From contig JAXMCK010000003.1 of the NCBI GenBank assembly GCA_046349395.1, positions 186,001 to 250,000 on the forward strand: 64,000 nt of DNA, written 5' to 3'. Source of the stretch: JAXMCK01 sp046349395 (GTDB taxonomy: Bacteria > Pseudomonadota > Alphaproteobacteria > Geminicoccales > Geminicoccaceae). The notes beneath the pieces were generated by a model. The model searched no databases and had not been told where the DNA came from. It saw only the letters and a list, made by a program, of their open reading frames with translations. Position 1 is the stretch's first letter. Each line of letters begins with the position of its first letter. This document shows positions 24,576-33,606 of this stretch, one piece after another. Position numbers and translations under genes: made by a program.

Positions 24576-26290
24576 GTCGCCAGGAGCGGCACGAAGCCCA
24601 GACCCTGCGGGGTCGCGGCGACGTATCCCCGGTCGGTCAGCTTCAGGTGCGGGATCACGGGCAGCGGCAGGAAGGCCAGCTGCAGCAGTGGCTCCTTCAG
24701 CGTGCAGCCGATCGAAGCGGCGGCGGCACGTAGCGGCACCAGACGCTCGCGGACGAAGCCGAAGCCGCGATCGCTCATCAGGCCCGCCACGGGCAGCGGC
24801 AGGTCACCCAAGAGCTTGCCGTGGCTGACGACGGCAGCACCGCCCTGGATCTCGATCAGGTGGTTCACCGCCATCGCCATGTCGGCATCGTTCGAGCCGG
24901 CGACGATGAGGTTGTGGCTGTCGTGACCGATGCTCGTGGCGATGGCACCGTCGACGGGGCCGAACCCGGTGACGAAGCCGCGGCCGATATTGCCGTTGCG
25001 GCCATGCCGCTCCAGCACGCAGAGCTTCAGGATGCCTGCCGCCGGATCGGCGACGAGGCAGCCATCGCGGGCGGTCATCGGCAGGTCGTGACGCTCGGTC
25101 AGGAGCGAGAACGGTAGAGCGCCGATGACCGGCACGATGCCGGACGTGCCACGCACGACGAGATCGGCGGCGGTCACGCGGGGGCGCTTCACCGAGCCGT
25201 AGCCGACGGGTGTGGGATGATCGTGACGGTCGAACAGCGAGGGCTCGACGATGCGGCCGCCGCAGACCACGTCTGACAAGGCGACCTCGTCCAGATCGTC
25301 GAGCAGCACGAGGTCGGCGCGGTAGCCCGGTGCCACGAGCCCGCGGTCGCGCAGGCCGAAGATCGTGGCGGCGCCAAGGGTGGCCGCCCGGTAGGCGGCG
25401 ATCGCCGGTGCGCCGGCCCGGATCGCGTGCCGGATGGCGGCGTCGATATGACCCTCCTCGGTAATCTCCAGCGGGTTGCGGTCATCCGTGCAGAAGGCGA
25501 TCCGCGGCCAGGTGAGGTCGGTCAGCAGCGGAGCGAGGGTGGCCACGTTCTTCGCGACGGAGCCCTCGCGCATCAGGATGCACATGCCCATGGCGAGCTT
25601 CTCGCCCGCCTCGTCCAGCCGGGTGCATTCGTGGTCGGTGCGGATGCCGGTGGCGAGGTATGCATCCAGCCCGCGACCCGAGAGCAAGGGCGCGTGCCCG
25701 TCGATGTGGCCGAGGGCGAAGCGGTCGAGCTTCGCCAGCAGGCCTGGATCGGCGGCCAGCACGCCCGGGAAGTTCATGACCTCCGCTAGGCCCAGGACCG
25801 CGGGATCGTCGGCCAGGGCCACGAGGTCCTCGACCTCCAGACGGGCGCCCGAGGTCTCCAGCTCCGTCGCGGGGACGCAGGAGCTGAGATTGACGCGCAG
25901 GGTCAGCGTGAGCGTTCGGGCGGCGGCCAGGAAGTAGCGGATGCCCTCCGCCCCCAGCACGTTGGCGATCTCGTGCGGATCGCAGATCGCGGTCGTGGTG
26001 CCTCGCGGGAGGACACCCTTCTCGAACTCGGCGGGCGTAACGAGCGAACTCTCGATGTGCAGGTGCGTGTCGATGAAGCCCGGGGCGACGATCCGGCCCT
26101 TGGCGTCGATCTCGCGCTTGCCGCGGTAGTCGGGACCGATGCCCACGATGGTGTCGCCGGCGATGGCGACGTCCGCGTCGTAGATCGTGCCCGTCGCCGT
26201 GTTCAGGATGCGGCCGCAGCGGATGACGAGGTCGGCGGGCTCGTTGCCCAGAGCCTGCGCGATGCGCCGTGCCAGGATCGCCGTCGTCAT
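24572..26290 (-). CDS. ade: Adenine deaminase
   Basis: A 572-residue amidohydrolase that converts adenine to hypoxanthine in purine salvage. The metal-binding motif is FIDTHLHIESSLVTP (about residues 74-88), followed by TTTAICDPHEIANVLG, LGLAEVMNFPGVL, FALGHIDGHAPLLSG and FCTDDRNPLEI. The C-terminal domain has SIGHDSHNLIVAGSNDADM, characteristic of bacterial Ade. The ATG at 26290 was chosen because GGAG lies eight bases upstream; the open frame reaches back to 26350. It is divergent from glmS. Confidence 0.93.
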   Translation of the reverse strand: MTTAILARRIAQALGNEPADLVIRCGRILNTATGTIYDADVAIAGDTIVGIGPDYRGKREIDAKGRIVAPGFIDTHLHIESSLVTPAEFEKGVLPRGTTTAICDPHEIANVLGAEGIRYFLAAARTLTLTLRVNLSSCVPATELETSGARLEVEDLVALADDPAVLGLAEVMNFPGVLAADPGLLAKLDRFALGHIDGHAPLLSGRGLDAYLATGIRTDHECTRLDEAGEKLAMGMCILMREGSVAKNVATLAPLLTDLTWPRIAFCTDDRNPLEITEEGHIDAAIRHAIRAGAPAIAAYRAATLGAATIFGLRDRGLVAPGYRADLVLLDDLDEVALSDVVCGGRIVEPSLFDRHDHPTPVGYGSVKRPRVTAADLVVRGTSGIVPVIGALPFSLLTERHDLPMTARDGCLVADPAAGILKLCVLERHGRNGNIGRGFVTGFGPVDGAIATSIGHDSHNLIVAGSNDADMAMAVNHLIEIQGGAAVVSHGKLLGDLPLPVAGLMSDRGFGFVRERLVPLRAAAASIGCTLKEPLLQLAFLPLPVIPHLKLTDRGYVAATPQGLGFVPLLAT

Positions 26291-26418
26291 CCCTTCAGCT
26301 CCAGAGCCGTTGAGGCGGATTGCTTGACCGTCGACGGCCGCATCAGCCAACGTTCCATGTCGGGAGTTCGGGGGCAGCGTGCCAGGGCTCCCGCCGACCA
26401 GGGAACTGATCGTACGCC

Positions 26419-28242
26419 ATGTGTGGGATCGTCGGTGTCATCGGCACCTCTCCGGCCGCCCCGCGGCTGCTCGAAGCCTTACGGCGCCTCGAATACCGGG
26501 GCTACGACAGTGCGGGCATCGCCACGCTCGTCGACGGACGCATCGAGCGGCGACGTGCGGAAGGCAAGCTCGACCGTCTGGCGGCGAAGCTGGAAGCCGA
26601 GCCGCTGGCCGGCCGCACCGGCATCGGCCACACGCGTTGGGCGACGCATGGAGCACCCACCGAGACCAACGCGCACCCGCACATCGGCCAGGGTGTCGCC
26701 GTAGTGCACAACGGCATCATCGAGAACTTCCAGACCCTGCGCGCGCGGTTGGTCGCCAAGGGCTGCTCGTTCAGCACGCAGACCGATACCGAGGTCGTCC
26801 CCTTCCTGATCGCCGACCACATGAAGCGCGGTCTGGATGCCAAAGCGGCGGCCGAGGCCGCGGTTCGCGAGCTGGAGGGTGCTTTTGGCCTCGCCATGAT
26901 CTTCGAGGGTCAGGAGAACCTCCTCGTCGTCGCCCGCAAGGGCAGCCCGCTTGCGATCGGCCACGGCGACGGCGAGATGTTCGTCGGCTCGGACGCCCTC
27001 GCCCTGGCTCCCATGACCGAGCGCATCCAGTACCTCGAAGAAGGCGACATCGCCTTCCTGAACGCCGCCGGTGCTGTCGTCCACGACGCCTCCGGCCGCG
27101 AGGTCGAACGAAAGATCGTCCAGACGGCGATGTCGGGGGCCCTGATCGGCAAGGGCAACCACCGCCACTTCATGGAGAAGGAGATTCACGAGCAGCCGGC
27201 GGTGCTGGGCGACACGCTGCGCTCCTTCGCCGAGCCGGCGACTCACCGGATCTCGCTGCCGGATCTCCCGTTCGATCTCGCCACCGTGCCGCGGCTGGCG
27301 ACGGTCGCCTGCGGCACCGCCTCCTACGCCTGCCTCGTCGGCAAGTACTGGTTCGAGCAGCTGGCCGGCATTCCCGTCGACTGGGACATCGCCTCGGAGT
27401 TCCGCTACCGCGGCACGCCGCTGGTGCCGGGCGAGGCCGGCCTCTTCGTCTCGCAGTCGGGCGAGACCGCCGACACGCTGGCCGCCATGCGCCATCTCCG
27501 CAGCGAGGGCGGCAAGGCGCTTGCGATCGTCAACGTCGCCGAGAGTACGCTGGCCCGCGAGTCGGACGGGCTCCTGCGGACCCTGGCTGGCCCGGAGATC
27601 GGCGTCGCCTCGACGAAGGCCTTCACCACCCAGCTGGCGACGCTCGCCTGCCTGGCGCTGGGTGCCGCGCGGGCGCGGGGCCGGCTGACGGCGGCGCGGG
27701 AGGCGGAGCTGACGCAGGCCCTCGACGAGGTGCCGGCCCGCGTTCTCCAGGTGCTGGAGCGCGACGCCGAGATCCGCGACATCGCACACGGCATCCTGAA
27801 CGCGCGGGACGTCCTCTACATCGGCCGGGGCACCAGCTACGCCATCGCCCAGGAAGGTGCGCTGAAGCTGAAGGAGATCAGCTACATCCACGCCGAGGCC
27901 TATGCCGCCGGCGAGCTGAAGCACGGGCCCATCGCGCTCATCGACGACGACGTGCCGGTGATCGTCGTGGCACCACGCGACGGCCTATTCGACAAGACGG
28001 CCTCTAACCTGCAGGAAGTCGTAGCGCGCGGCGGCAAGGTCATCCTGCTGTCGGACCAGCAAGGGGTCGAGGAGCTGGGTTCCTACGCCTGGAAGACGGT
28101 CACCCTGCCGACGGTCGACCCCTTCGTAGCACCCATTCTCTACGCGGTGCCGGTCCAGCTGCTCGCCTATCACACGGCGGTGCTGAAGGGCACGGACGTC
28201 GACCAGCCGCGCAATCTGGCCAAGAGCGTCACCGTCGAGTGA
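26419..28242 (+). CDS. glmS: Glutamine--fructose-6-phosphate aminotransferase (isomerizing)
   Basis: A 607-residue enzyme that makes glucosamine-6-phosphate for peptidoglycan and lipopolysaccharide. The N-terminal glutaminase domain begins MCGIVGVIG with the catalytic cysteine at position 2, and contains GYDSAGIATL and GHTRWATHGAPTETNAHP. Two SIS domains follow (VACGTASYACLVGKYWFEQ with SQSGETADTLAA, and YIGRGTSYAIAQEGALKLKE). The C-terminus is DQPRNLAKSVTVE, which is complete. glmU, often adjacent, is not nearby. I see no glmS ribozyme upstream. Confidence 0.97.
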   Translation: MCGIVGVIGTSPAAPRLLEALRRLEYRGYDSAGIATLVDGRIERRRAEGKLDRLAAKLEAEPLAGRTGIGHTRWATHGAPTETNAHPHIGQGVAVVHNGIIENFQTLRARLVAKGCSFSTQTDTEVVPFLIADHMKRGLDAKAAAEAAVRELEGAFGLAMIFEGQENLLVVARKGSPLAIGHGDGEMFVGSDALALAPMTERIQYLEEGDIAFLNAAGAVVHDASGREVERKIVQTAMSGALIGKGNHRHFMEKEIHEQPAVLGDTLRSFAEPATHRISLPDLPFDLATVPRLATVACGTASYACLVGKYWFEQLAGIPVDWDIASEFRYRGTPLVPGEAGLFVSQSGETADTLAAMRHLRSEGGKALAIVNVAESTLARESDGLLRTLAGPEIGVASTKAFTTQLATLACLALGAARARGRLTAAREAELTQALDEVPARVLQVLERDAEIRDIAHGILNARDVLYIGRGTSYAIAQEGALKLKEISYIHAEAYAAGELKHGPIALIDDDVPVIVVAPRDGLFDKTASNLQEVVARGGKVILLSDQQGVEELGSYAWKTVTLPTVDPFVAPILYAVPVQLLAYHTAVLKGTDVDQPRNLAKSVTVE

Positions 28243-28247
28243 TCTGC

Positions 28248-28265
28248 ACCGCCCGATCGGGCGGT
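28248..28265. terminator. Perfect 18-bp palindrome just after glmS
   Basis: ACCGCCCGATCGGGCGGT lies five bases after the glmS stop codon. It could fold into a tight GC hairpin and act as a terminator, but there is no following run of T, so Rho dependence or another role is equally possible. Confidence 0.35.
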
Positions 28266-28467
28266 CTGTGGACCGGCTGCAACGGAAGCATCATCCCCTG
28301 GTGCGCTCAGGCCACAGCCTTTGTTGTCGGAAAACGAACATCCCGATAATCTGAGAGATTTTTTGCCGACCGGCTGCACGCCGGAGGTTCACCGCCTCGC
28401 CCGGTCCCGCTACGGGCGCTCACGGCATCGAGAAAAACAGAAGTACCGATAACAAGCGGAGAAACGC

Positions 28468-29007
28468 ATGCGTCGGTTGCTGGGCGGAATGCTCGCCGCG
28501 CTCCTACTTGCCTGGAGCGTTCCTGGACACGCCTTCGTCGCCGACTCGGCGCGTGACGAGGTCCCGGGCTCGCTGAACCTGATGGCCCTCAACATGTACC
28601 AGGAGGCCGGGGGCGAAGGCGACGAGGGGATGCTGGCGGTCGGCTGGGTGGTCCTCAACAGGGTGGCCGATCCCAGCTATCCGAAGACGATCGAGGGTGT
28701 GATCAGCCAGGGCTGCCAGTTCAGCTGGCGTTGCGACGGCCGCAGCGACGCCCCGCGCAGCGAGCAGCGCTGGCGCCGCGCCCTCGATCTGGCCCGCACC
28801 ATGCTCGAGGCGCCCCCACCCGATCCGACGGGCGGCGCCATCTCCTTCCACAACACCTTCGTCTCGCCGGACTGGCACGGCCTTCGCCGCACGGTGCAGA
28901 TCGGCAACCACGTCTTCTACGCCCGCCCCGACGGGCGCGCGCGGAGCCGGGACGACGGCTTCCAGTACCAGATCCGCTACGTCAGCCTGCTGACAGCGCA
29001 GCGCTGA
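28468..29007 (+). CDS. Cell wall hydrolase, SleB family
   Basis: A 179-residue exported protein with a signal peptide (MRRLLGGMLAALLLAWSVPGHAF). The SleB/Hydrolase_2 domain follows: LNMYQEAGGEGDEGMLAVGW contains the catalytic glutamate pattern, then VLNRVADPSYPKTIEGVISQ and CQFSWRCDGRSD. Related enzymes in non-spore-formers cleave peptidoglycan during growth or division. The last 26 bases overlap the end of the S9 peptidase gene on the other strand. Confidence 0.9.
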   Translation: MRRLLGGMLAALLLAWSVPGHAFVADSARDEVPGSLNLMALNMYQEAGGEGDEGMLAVGWVVLNRVADPSYPKTIEGVISQGCQFSWRCDGRSDAPRSEQRWRRALDLARTMLEAPPPDPTGGAISFHNTFVSPDWHGLRRTVQIGNHVFYARPDGRARSRDDGFQYQIRYVSLLTAQR

Positions 29008-30916
29008 CCTCGGACGTCATCGCATCCGCGGGTGCGATGCCGAACACCCGGCAGAAGAAGGCGAACTCCGCCAAAAGGGCCGTCTCCATGGTGGCGGCCA
29101 TCCGGAAGCCGTGGCCCTCCCCGGCGAAGGTCAGATAGGCCACGGTGATCCCTTTCCGGCGTAGTGCCGCCACCATCGTCTCGGCCTGATTGGGCGGCAC
29201 CACCTTGTCGTCGAGCCCCTGCAGGAAGATGACCGGGCAGGACAGGCCGTCGACATGGTGGATCGGCGAACGGGCGCGGTAGACCTCCGCCGCTTCGGGC
29301 CAGGGTCCGATCAGCCGGTCGAGATAGCGGCTCTCGAACTTGTGGGTATCGCGCGCCAGCGCCTCGAGGTCGCCGATGCCGTAGGCCGATGCACCCGCCT
29401 TGAAAGCGTCGGTGAAGGTCAAGGCGCAGAGCGTGGTATATCCCCCCGCACTGCCGCCGCGGATCGCCACCCGGTCGCCGTCGACCGCCGCCTCGGCGGC
29501 GAGATGGCGGACCGCCGCGACGCAGTCCTCGACGTCGACGATGCCCCAGGTCCCATCGAGCAGCCGCCGATAGGCCCGGCCGTAGCCCGTGCTGCCGCCA
29601 TAATCGACGTCGACCACCGCGAAGCCGCGGCTGGTCCAGAACTGGATGGCCAGACTGAAGGCGGCCGAAGCGCGCCCCGTGGGGCCCCCATGGGTGCGCA
29701 CGACGAGCGGCGGTAGAGTTCCGGGCGGGCCTTCGAACTCGGGATTGGCCGGCGGATAGAACAAGGCGTGGGCCGTGCGGCCGTCGGCACTCGGATAGGC
29801 AATCGGGCGCGAACGGGTGAAGTAGGCGGCGTCGACCCCGGCCTCGCCCGAGGTCGCCAGCGTGCGCGTTCCATCCTCGCCGACGAGAAGCAGGCGTGCT
29901 GGTGCATCGGCCGGAAGCGCCTGGACGAGGGTACGGCCCCCGGAGCAGGAGATCCCGGCGAGGTCGGCCATGCCCAGGTCCAGCGGGTGAACCGTGCCGG
30001 CCGCGAGGTCGAGGCGGACGAGATCGCTGCCGCCGTCTCGGGTGAGAATGCCCATCGCCGTGCGATCGTCGAGGAAGTCGTACCAGCGCGCACCGAGTTG
30101 CCAGAGCGGCCCGGCGAGTTCGCCCTCGACGGGGCAGACGGACACCAGCCCGTCCCGCTCGACGCGATAAAGGTTCCACCACCCGCTGCGGTCGGAGACG
30201 ACGTGGAGGCGTCCGTTGGGCGACCATTCGGGCTGGACGAGGCTCTCGTTCGGGCCGCCGGCAACCAGCCGCCGTGCGGCGGTCGCTCCCGCGACGTCGA
30301 GGTCGGCCAGCCACAGCTCGGTCCCGTCCCACGGCATCGCCGGGTGGTTCCAGGCGATCCAGGCGAGGGTGCGGCCATCGGGTGAGAGGCGGGGGTAGGC
30401 GACGAAGTCGTGGGCGCCAGACAGCACGACACCTTCGTGCGGGTCGCCCGCCAGCGGGACCGCCACGATCTCGTTGCGCGGCTCGCCGCCGTCGCGGTGG
30501 TCCTCGCGGACCGCCAGCACCCGGCCGCGCGGCAGGTCGAGCACGAGGTCGGCGTAGCGGAGCCTGCCGCCGCTCTCGGGAGTCAGCGGCCGCGGCAGGG
30601 CGTCCTTGGCCAGAAGGTAGAGACGCTGGTCGGCGAAGCCGGCGGCGACCACGACATCGCCACGGGCCGCGAAGGCACGCCCGCCATATTCGTGCACGCG
30701 GCTGCGGAGGTTGAACGTGACCGGCGCCACCTCCTCGGGCGGGCCTTCCCCGACCCGTCGGCAGAGCGCGATCCGCCCGGCCTCCTGGGGACGGCTCTCG
30801 CACCAATAGGCGGTCTCGCCGTCGAGCCAGGGGCTGGAGAGGCCGACCTGGGCCGCGGTCAGCAGCCGTGCGGTGATCGGCGAGCGCCAGCTGCCATAGG
30901 GTGCGACGGTGCTCAG
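28982..30916 (-). CDS. S9 family (prolyl oligopeptidase-type) serine peptidase, apparent CTG start
   Basis: An intracellular two-domain peptidase of about 644 residues: an N-terminal beta-propeller (residues 1 to about 370) and a C-terminal alpha/beta-hydrolase. The nucleophile is in IRGGSAGGYTTL, the aspartate in LQGLDDKVVPPNQ and the histidine in AGEGHGFRMA. The family N-terminus is fully encoded (STVAPYGSWRSPITARLL), but no ATG, GTG or TTG precedes it in frame. The only candidate at the right place is CTG at 30916, four bases after the nhaC stop. The next canonical start is GTG at 30730, which would delete about 62 conserved residues. A sequencing error changing ATG to CTG is an alternative. 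Confidence 0.85.
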   Translation of the reverse strand: MSTVAPYGSWRSPITARLLTAAQVGLSSPWLDGETAYWCESRPQEAGRIALCRRVGEGPPEEVAPVTFNLRSRVHEYGGRAFAARGDVVVAAGFADQRLYLLAKDALPRPLTPESGGRLRYADLVLDLPRGRVLAVREDHRDGGEPRNEIVAVPLAGDPHEGVVLSGAHDFVAYPRLSPDGRTLAWIAWNHPAMPWDGTELWLADLDVAGATAARRLVAGGPNESLVQPEWSPNGRLHVVSDRSGWWNLYRVERDGLVSVCPVEGELAGPLWQLGARWYDFLDDRTAMGILTRDGGSDLVRLDLAAGTVHPLDLGMADLAGISCSGGRTLVQALPADAPARLLLVGEDGTRTLATSGEAGVDAAYFTRSRPIAYPSADGRTAHALFYPPANPEFEGPPGTLPPLVVRTHGGPTGRASAAFSLAIQFWTSRGFAVVDVDYGGSTGYGRAYRRLLDGTWGIVDVEDCVAAVRHLAAEAAVDGDRVAIRGGSAGGYTTLCALTFTDAFKAGASAYGIGDLEALARDTHKFESRYLDRLIGPWPEAAEVYRARSPIHHVDGLSCPVIFLQGLDDKVVPPNQAETMVAALRRKGITVAYLTFAGEGHGFRMAATMETALLAEFAFFCRVFGIAPADAMTSEVSAALSAG

Positions 30917-30920
30917 GGGC

Positions 30921-32396
30921 TCAGGCCTGTGCCGGTGCCGCGACGGCGGGGGGCGAGGCGCGCCGCCAGAAGAGGAAAGCCACGAGGATGGTCACCACCG
31001 GATTGAAGATGTTGAGGAAGGCATAGGGCAGATAATCCTGTGTCGCCACGCCGAGTGTCGCCGCCATGTAGGCCCCGCAGCTGTTCCACGGCACCAGTGC
31101 CGAGGTGACCGTCGCCGAATCGCCCAGCGTGCGTGAGAGGAGGATCGGCGGCAGGCGACGCTCGGCGAACTCCGCCTTGAACATCCGGCCGGGCAGAACG
31201 ATGGCGATGTACTGGTCGCCGGTGATCAGGTTGGCGCCGACGCAGGTGCCGACGACGGTGCCGACGAGGCCGAAGGCCGAGCGGGCTGCACCGAGCAGCG
31301 GCTGTACCAGCCGCTGCAGAATGCCGCCATGCTCCAGCACCGAGCCGTAGGCCAGCGCCGCGAGAATCAGCCAGACGGTGTTCAGCATGCTCTCCATGCC
31401 GCCGCGCGTGAGCAGCTGGTCGAGCGCGGGATCGGCACTCTTGTAGTGGAAGCCCGACGCCAGGGCCGTCCAAACGCCTTTCAGCAGGCCCAAGGCACGC
31501 GGCAGGTCCGGTGCATCGGCCAGATGAAGGACGAGGTCCGGCACCAGGATGACGGCCATGATGCCGCCGGTGACGGCACCGGCGATGATCGCATTGAACG
31601 CCGGTGCTTTCAGAAACGAGAGCACCAGCACGACGACGAGCGGCAGGAAGGCCCAGGGTGTCACCTGGAAGCTGCCGGCGATGGCCGCCTGCGTCGCCGA
31701 GGCGTCGAAATCGTGCGGCTCGCCGAGAAGACCGAACAGGATCAGTGCGATGGCCAGCGCCGGACCGGAGGTGACGACCGAGGCCCGGATGTGCGCGAAC
31801 AGCTCGGCGCCGGCCGACGCGGCCGCGAGGTTCGTCGTATCCGAGAGCGGCGAGGCCTTGTCGCCGAAATAGGCCCCCGAGATCACCGCCCCGGCGGTGA
31901 TGTAGGGCGAGAGGCCCATCTGCGCGGCGACACCCATGAGGCCCACGCCGATCGTGCCAGCGACCGTCCAGGAACTGCCGATGCTGAGTGCCACCAGCGC
32001 GCAGACGATGCAGGCCGAGAGATAGAAGTAGTGCGGGCTCAGGATGCCCAGCGCGTAGTAGACCATGGCGACGAGTGTGCCGCTCATGGCCCAGGTGCCG
32101 ATCAGGGCACCCACCGCACCGAGGATGAAGACCGCCGGCAGGGCCGAGGAGATGCCGGCGACGACGGCCTCGCGCACGCTGTGCCAGCTGTGACCGTTCT
32201 TCCAGGCGATGCCGCCGGCGACCGTGGCGGCGAGCACCAGGGCGATCTGGTTCGGGCCGTAGGAGGCACCGTCGCCGAACAGATAGAAGCCCAGCGAGAC
32301 CAGAACGACGAGACCGCCGACGGCGATGGCGCAGTCGAGGCCCGAGGGCGGGCGCGGTGGATCCGGGCGGGTCCATCCCAACATCGCTGGCTCCAT
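30921..32396 (-). CDS. nhaC: Na+/H+ antiporter of the NhaC family
   Basis: A 491-residue polytopic inner-membrane protein. Characteristic segments include ALSIGSSWTVAGTIGVGLMG, ITAGAVISGAYFGDKASPLS (conserved acidic and lysine residues), DTTNLAAA, and in the second half TCVGANLITGDQYIAIVLPG and SALVPWNSCGAYMAATLG. NhaC proteins exchange sodium for protons and in some species amino-acid derivatives. The S9 peptidase gene begins four bases after its stop, suggesting an operon. The upstream gap to the radical SAM gene holds a LexA-type box. Confidence 0.93.
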   Translation of the reverse strand: MEPAMLGWTRPDPPRPPSGLDCAIAVGGLVVLVSLGFYLFGDGASYGPNQIALVLAATVAGGIAWKNGHSWHSVREAVVAGISSALPAVFILGAVGALIGTWAMSGTLVAMVYYALGILSPHYFYLSACIVCALVALSIGSSWTVAGTIGVGLMGVAAQMGLSPYITAGAVISGAYFGDKASPLSDTTNLAAASAGAELFAHIRASVVTSGPALAIALILFGLLGEPHDFDASATQAAIAGSFQVTPWAFLPLVVVLVLSFLKAPAFNAIIAGAVTGGIMAVILVPDLVLHLADAPDLPRALGLLKGVWTALASGFHYKSADPALDQLLTRGGMESMLNTVWLILAALAYGSVLEHGGILQRLVQPLLGAARSAFGLVGTVVGTCVGANLITGDQYIAIVLPGRMFKAEFAERRLPPILLSRTLGDSATVTSALVPWNSCGAYMAATLGVATQDYLPYAFLNIFNPVVTILVAFLFWRRASPPAVAAPAQA

Positions 32397-32484
32397 ATGG
32401 GTCTCGACGCGTTGCCGGAGCGTTAGCAGACCAGCCGTAGCGGCCGCTATCGCGAGGATGGACGATCTCCCTCAATTCCGATAT

Positions 32485-32499
32485 GTTCCTGTTTTGTTC
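32485..32499 (+). promoter_or_regulatory. LexA-type (SOS) box GTTC-N7-GTTC
   Basis: The sequence GTTCCTGTTTTGTTC fits exactly the direct-repeat operator GTTC-N7-GTTC bound by LexA in alphaproteobacteria. It ends 16 bases before the ATG of the radical SAM gene, a position that would block transcription or initiation, and is about 90 bases from the divergent nhaC start. Presence of the motif is seen directly; LexA control is inferred. Confidence 0.6.
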
Positions 32500-32515
32500 T
32501 CATGCGGAGTTGCCG

Positions 32516-33586
32516 ATGATCCGGGGAGGTCACAAGGGTCGCGGGGCCACCCTGAACCCCGAGGGTCGGTTCGAGCGGCAGGCCCGCGAGGTCGTCGACG
32601 ACGGTTGGGGCGGCCTCGACGAGCTGGCGGCGGCACCGGGGCCGGCAACGACCGTGACGCCCGACACGAGCCGATCGATCATCGCCCGCAACGACAGTCC
32701 GGACATCGGCTTCGACCAGTCGATCAACCCCTACCGGGGCTGCGAGCACGGCTGCATCTACTGCTATGCACGGCCCAGCCACTCCTGGCTCGGCCTGTCG
32801 GCGGGGCTCGATTTCGAGACGCGCCTGTTCGCGAAGCACGACGCGGCGGCCCTGCTCCGCCGCGAGCTGGCGCGGCCGGGCTACGTGCCGAAGACGCTGG
32901 CGCTGGGCGCCAACACCGATCCCTACCAGCCGGTCGAAGGCCGCCTCGGCATCACCCGCGGCGTGCTGCAGGTGCTGGCCGAGGCGCGCCACCCGGTCGG
33001 CATCGTCACGAAGTCGGCCCGCGTGCTGCGCGACCTCGACCTGCTGCGGGATCTGGCGGCCGACGGCCTCGTGCGGGTCGACGTCTCGGTGACGTCGCTC
33101 GATGCGGAGCTGTCACGGCGGATGGAGCCCCGGGCCAGCGCGCCGTCGCTGAGGCTACGGGCGATCGAGCGGCTGGCGGCGGCCGGCGTACCGACCGGTG
33201 CGAACCTCGCACCCATGATCCCCGGCATCAACGACCACGAGATGGAGCGGCTGGTGGCGGCCGTCGCTGCCGCGGGTGCGATGTCCGCCAGCTGGATCCT
33301 CGTGCGGCTGCCTTTCGAGGTGAAGGACCTGTTCGAAGCCTGGCTCGCCGAGCACTTCCCCGACCGCGCCGAGCGGGTGCTGTCGCTGATCCGCCAGTGC
33401 CGCGACGGTCGTCTCAACGATCCGGAGTTCGGCTCGCGGATGCGCGGCTCGGGGCCGGTCGCGGACCTGCTGCGCACCCGCTTCGCCGCCGCCTGCCGCC
33501 GCCACCGCCTTCAGGGCCGCTTCCGCCCACTCCGCACCGACCTGTTCCGCCCGCCGCGAGCGGACGGCCAGCTCAGTCTGTTCTGA
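32516..33586 (+). CDS. PA0069/SplB-like radical SAM protein, probably SOS-regulated
   Basis: A 356-residue radical SAM protein. The cluster-binding motif is RGCEHGCIYCYARPSH (about residues 75-90), in the C-x3-C-x2-C arrangement. Other conserved parts are KTLALGANTDPYQPVEG and APMIPGINDHEMERLV. The family (COG1533) is related to spore photoproduct lyase and is often annotated as a DNA-repair photolyase, although its substrate outside spore-formers is unproven. The ATG at 32516 follows GGAG by six bases; an in-frame ATG at 32483 would place the LexA-type box inside the gene and is unlikely. The operator supports a role in DNA-damage response. Confidence 0.88.
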   Translation: MIRGGHKGRGATLNPEGRFERQAREVVDDGWGGLDELAAAPGPATTVTPDTSRSIIARNDSPDIGFDQSINPYRGCEHGCIYCYARPSHSWLGLSAGLDFETRLFAKHDAAALLRRELARPGYVPKTLALGANTDPYQPVEGRLGITRGVLQVLAEARHPVGIVTKSARVLRDLDLLRDLAADGLVRVDVSVTSLDAELSRRMEPRASAPSLRLRAIERLAAAGVPTGANLAPMIPGINDHEMERLVAAVAAAGAMSASWILVRLPFEVKDLFEAWLAEHFPDRAERVLSLIRQCRDGRLNDPEFGSRMRGSGPVADLLRTRFAAACRRHRLQGRFRPLRTDLFRPPRADGQLSLF

Positions 33587-33606
33587 TCCGTGCCGACCGG
33601 ATGACG

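Noticed and set aside
26351..26418. A glmS riboswitch/ribozyme upstream of glmS
   Set aside because: The gap is too short and no ribozyme core is recognisable; that element is typical of Gram-positive bacteria.
28248..28265. The palindrome after glmS as a classical intrinsic terminator
   Set aside because: It has no T run and almost no loop, so it is listed only as a low-confidence terminator.
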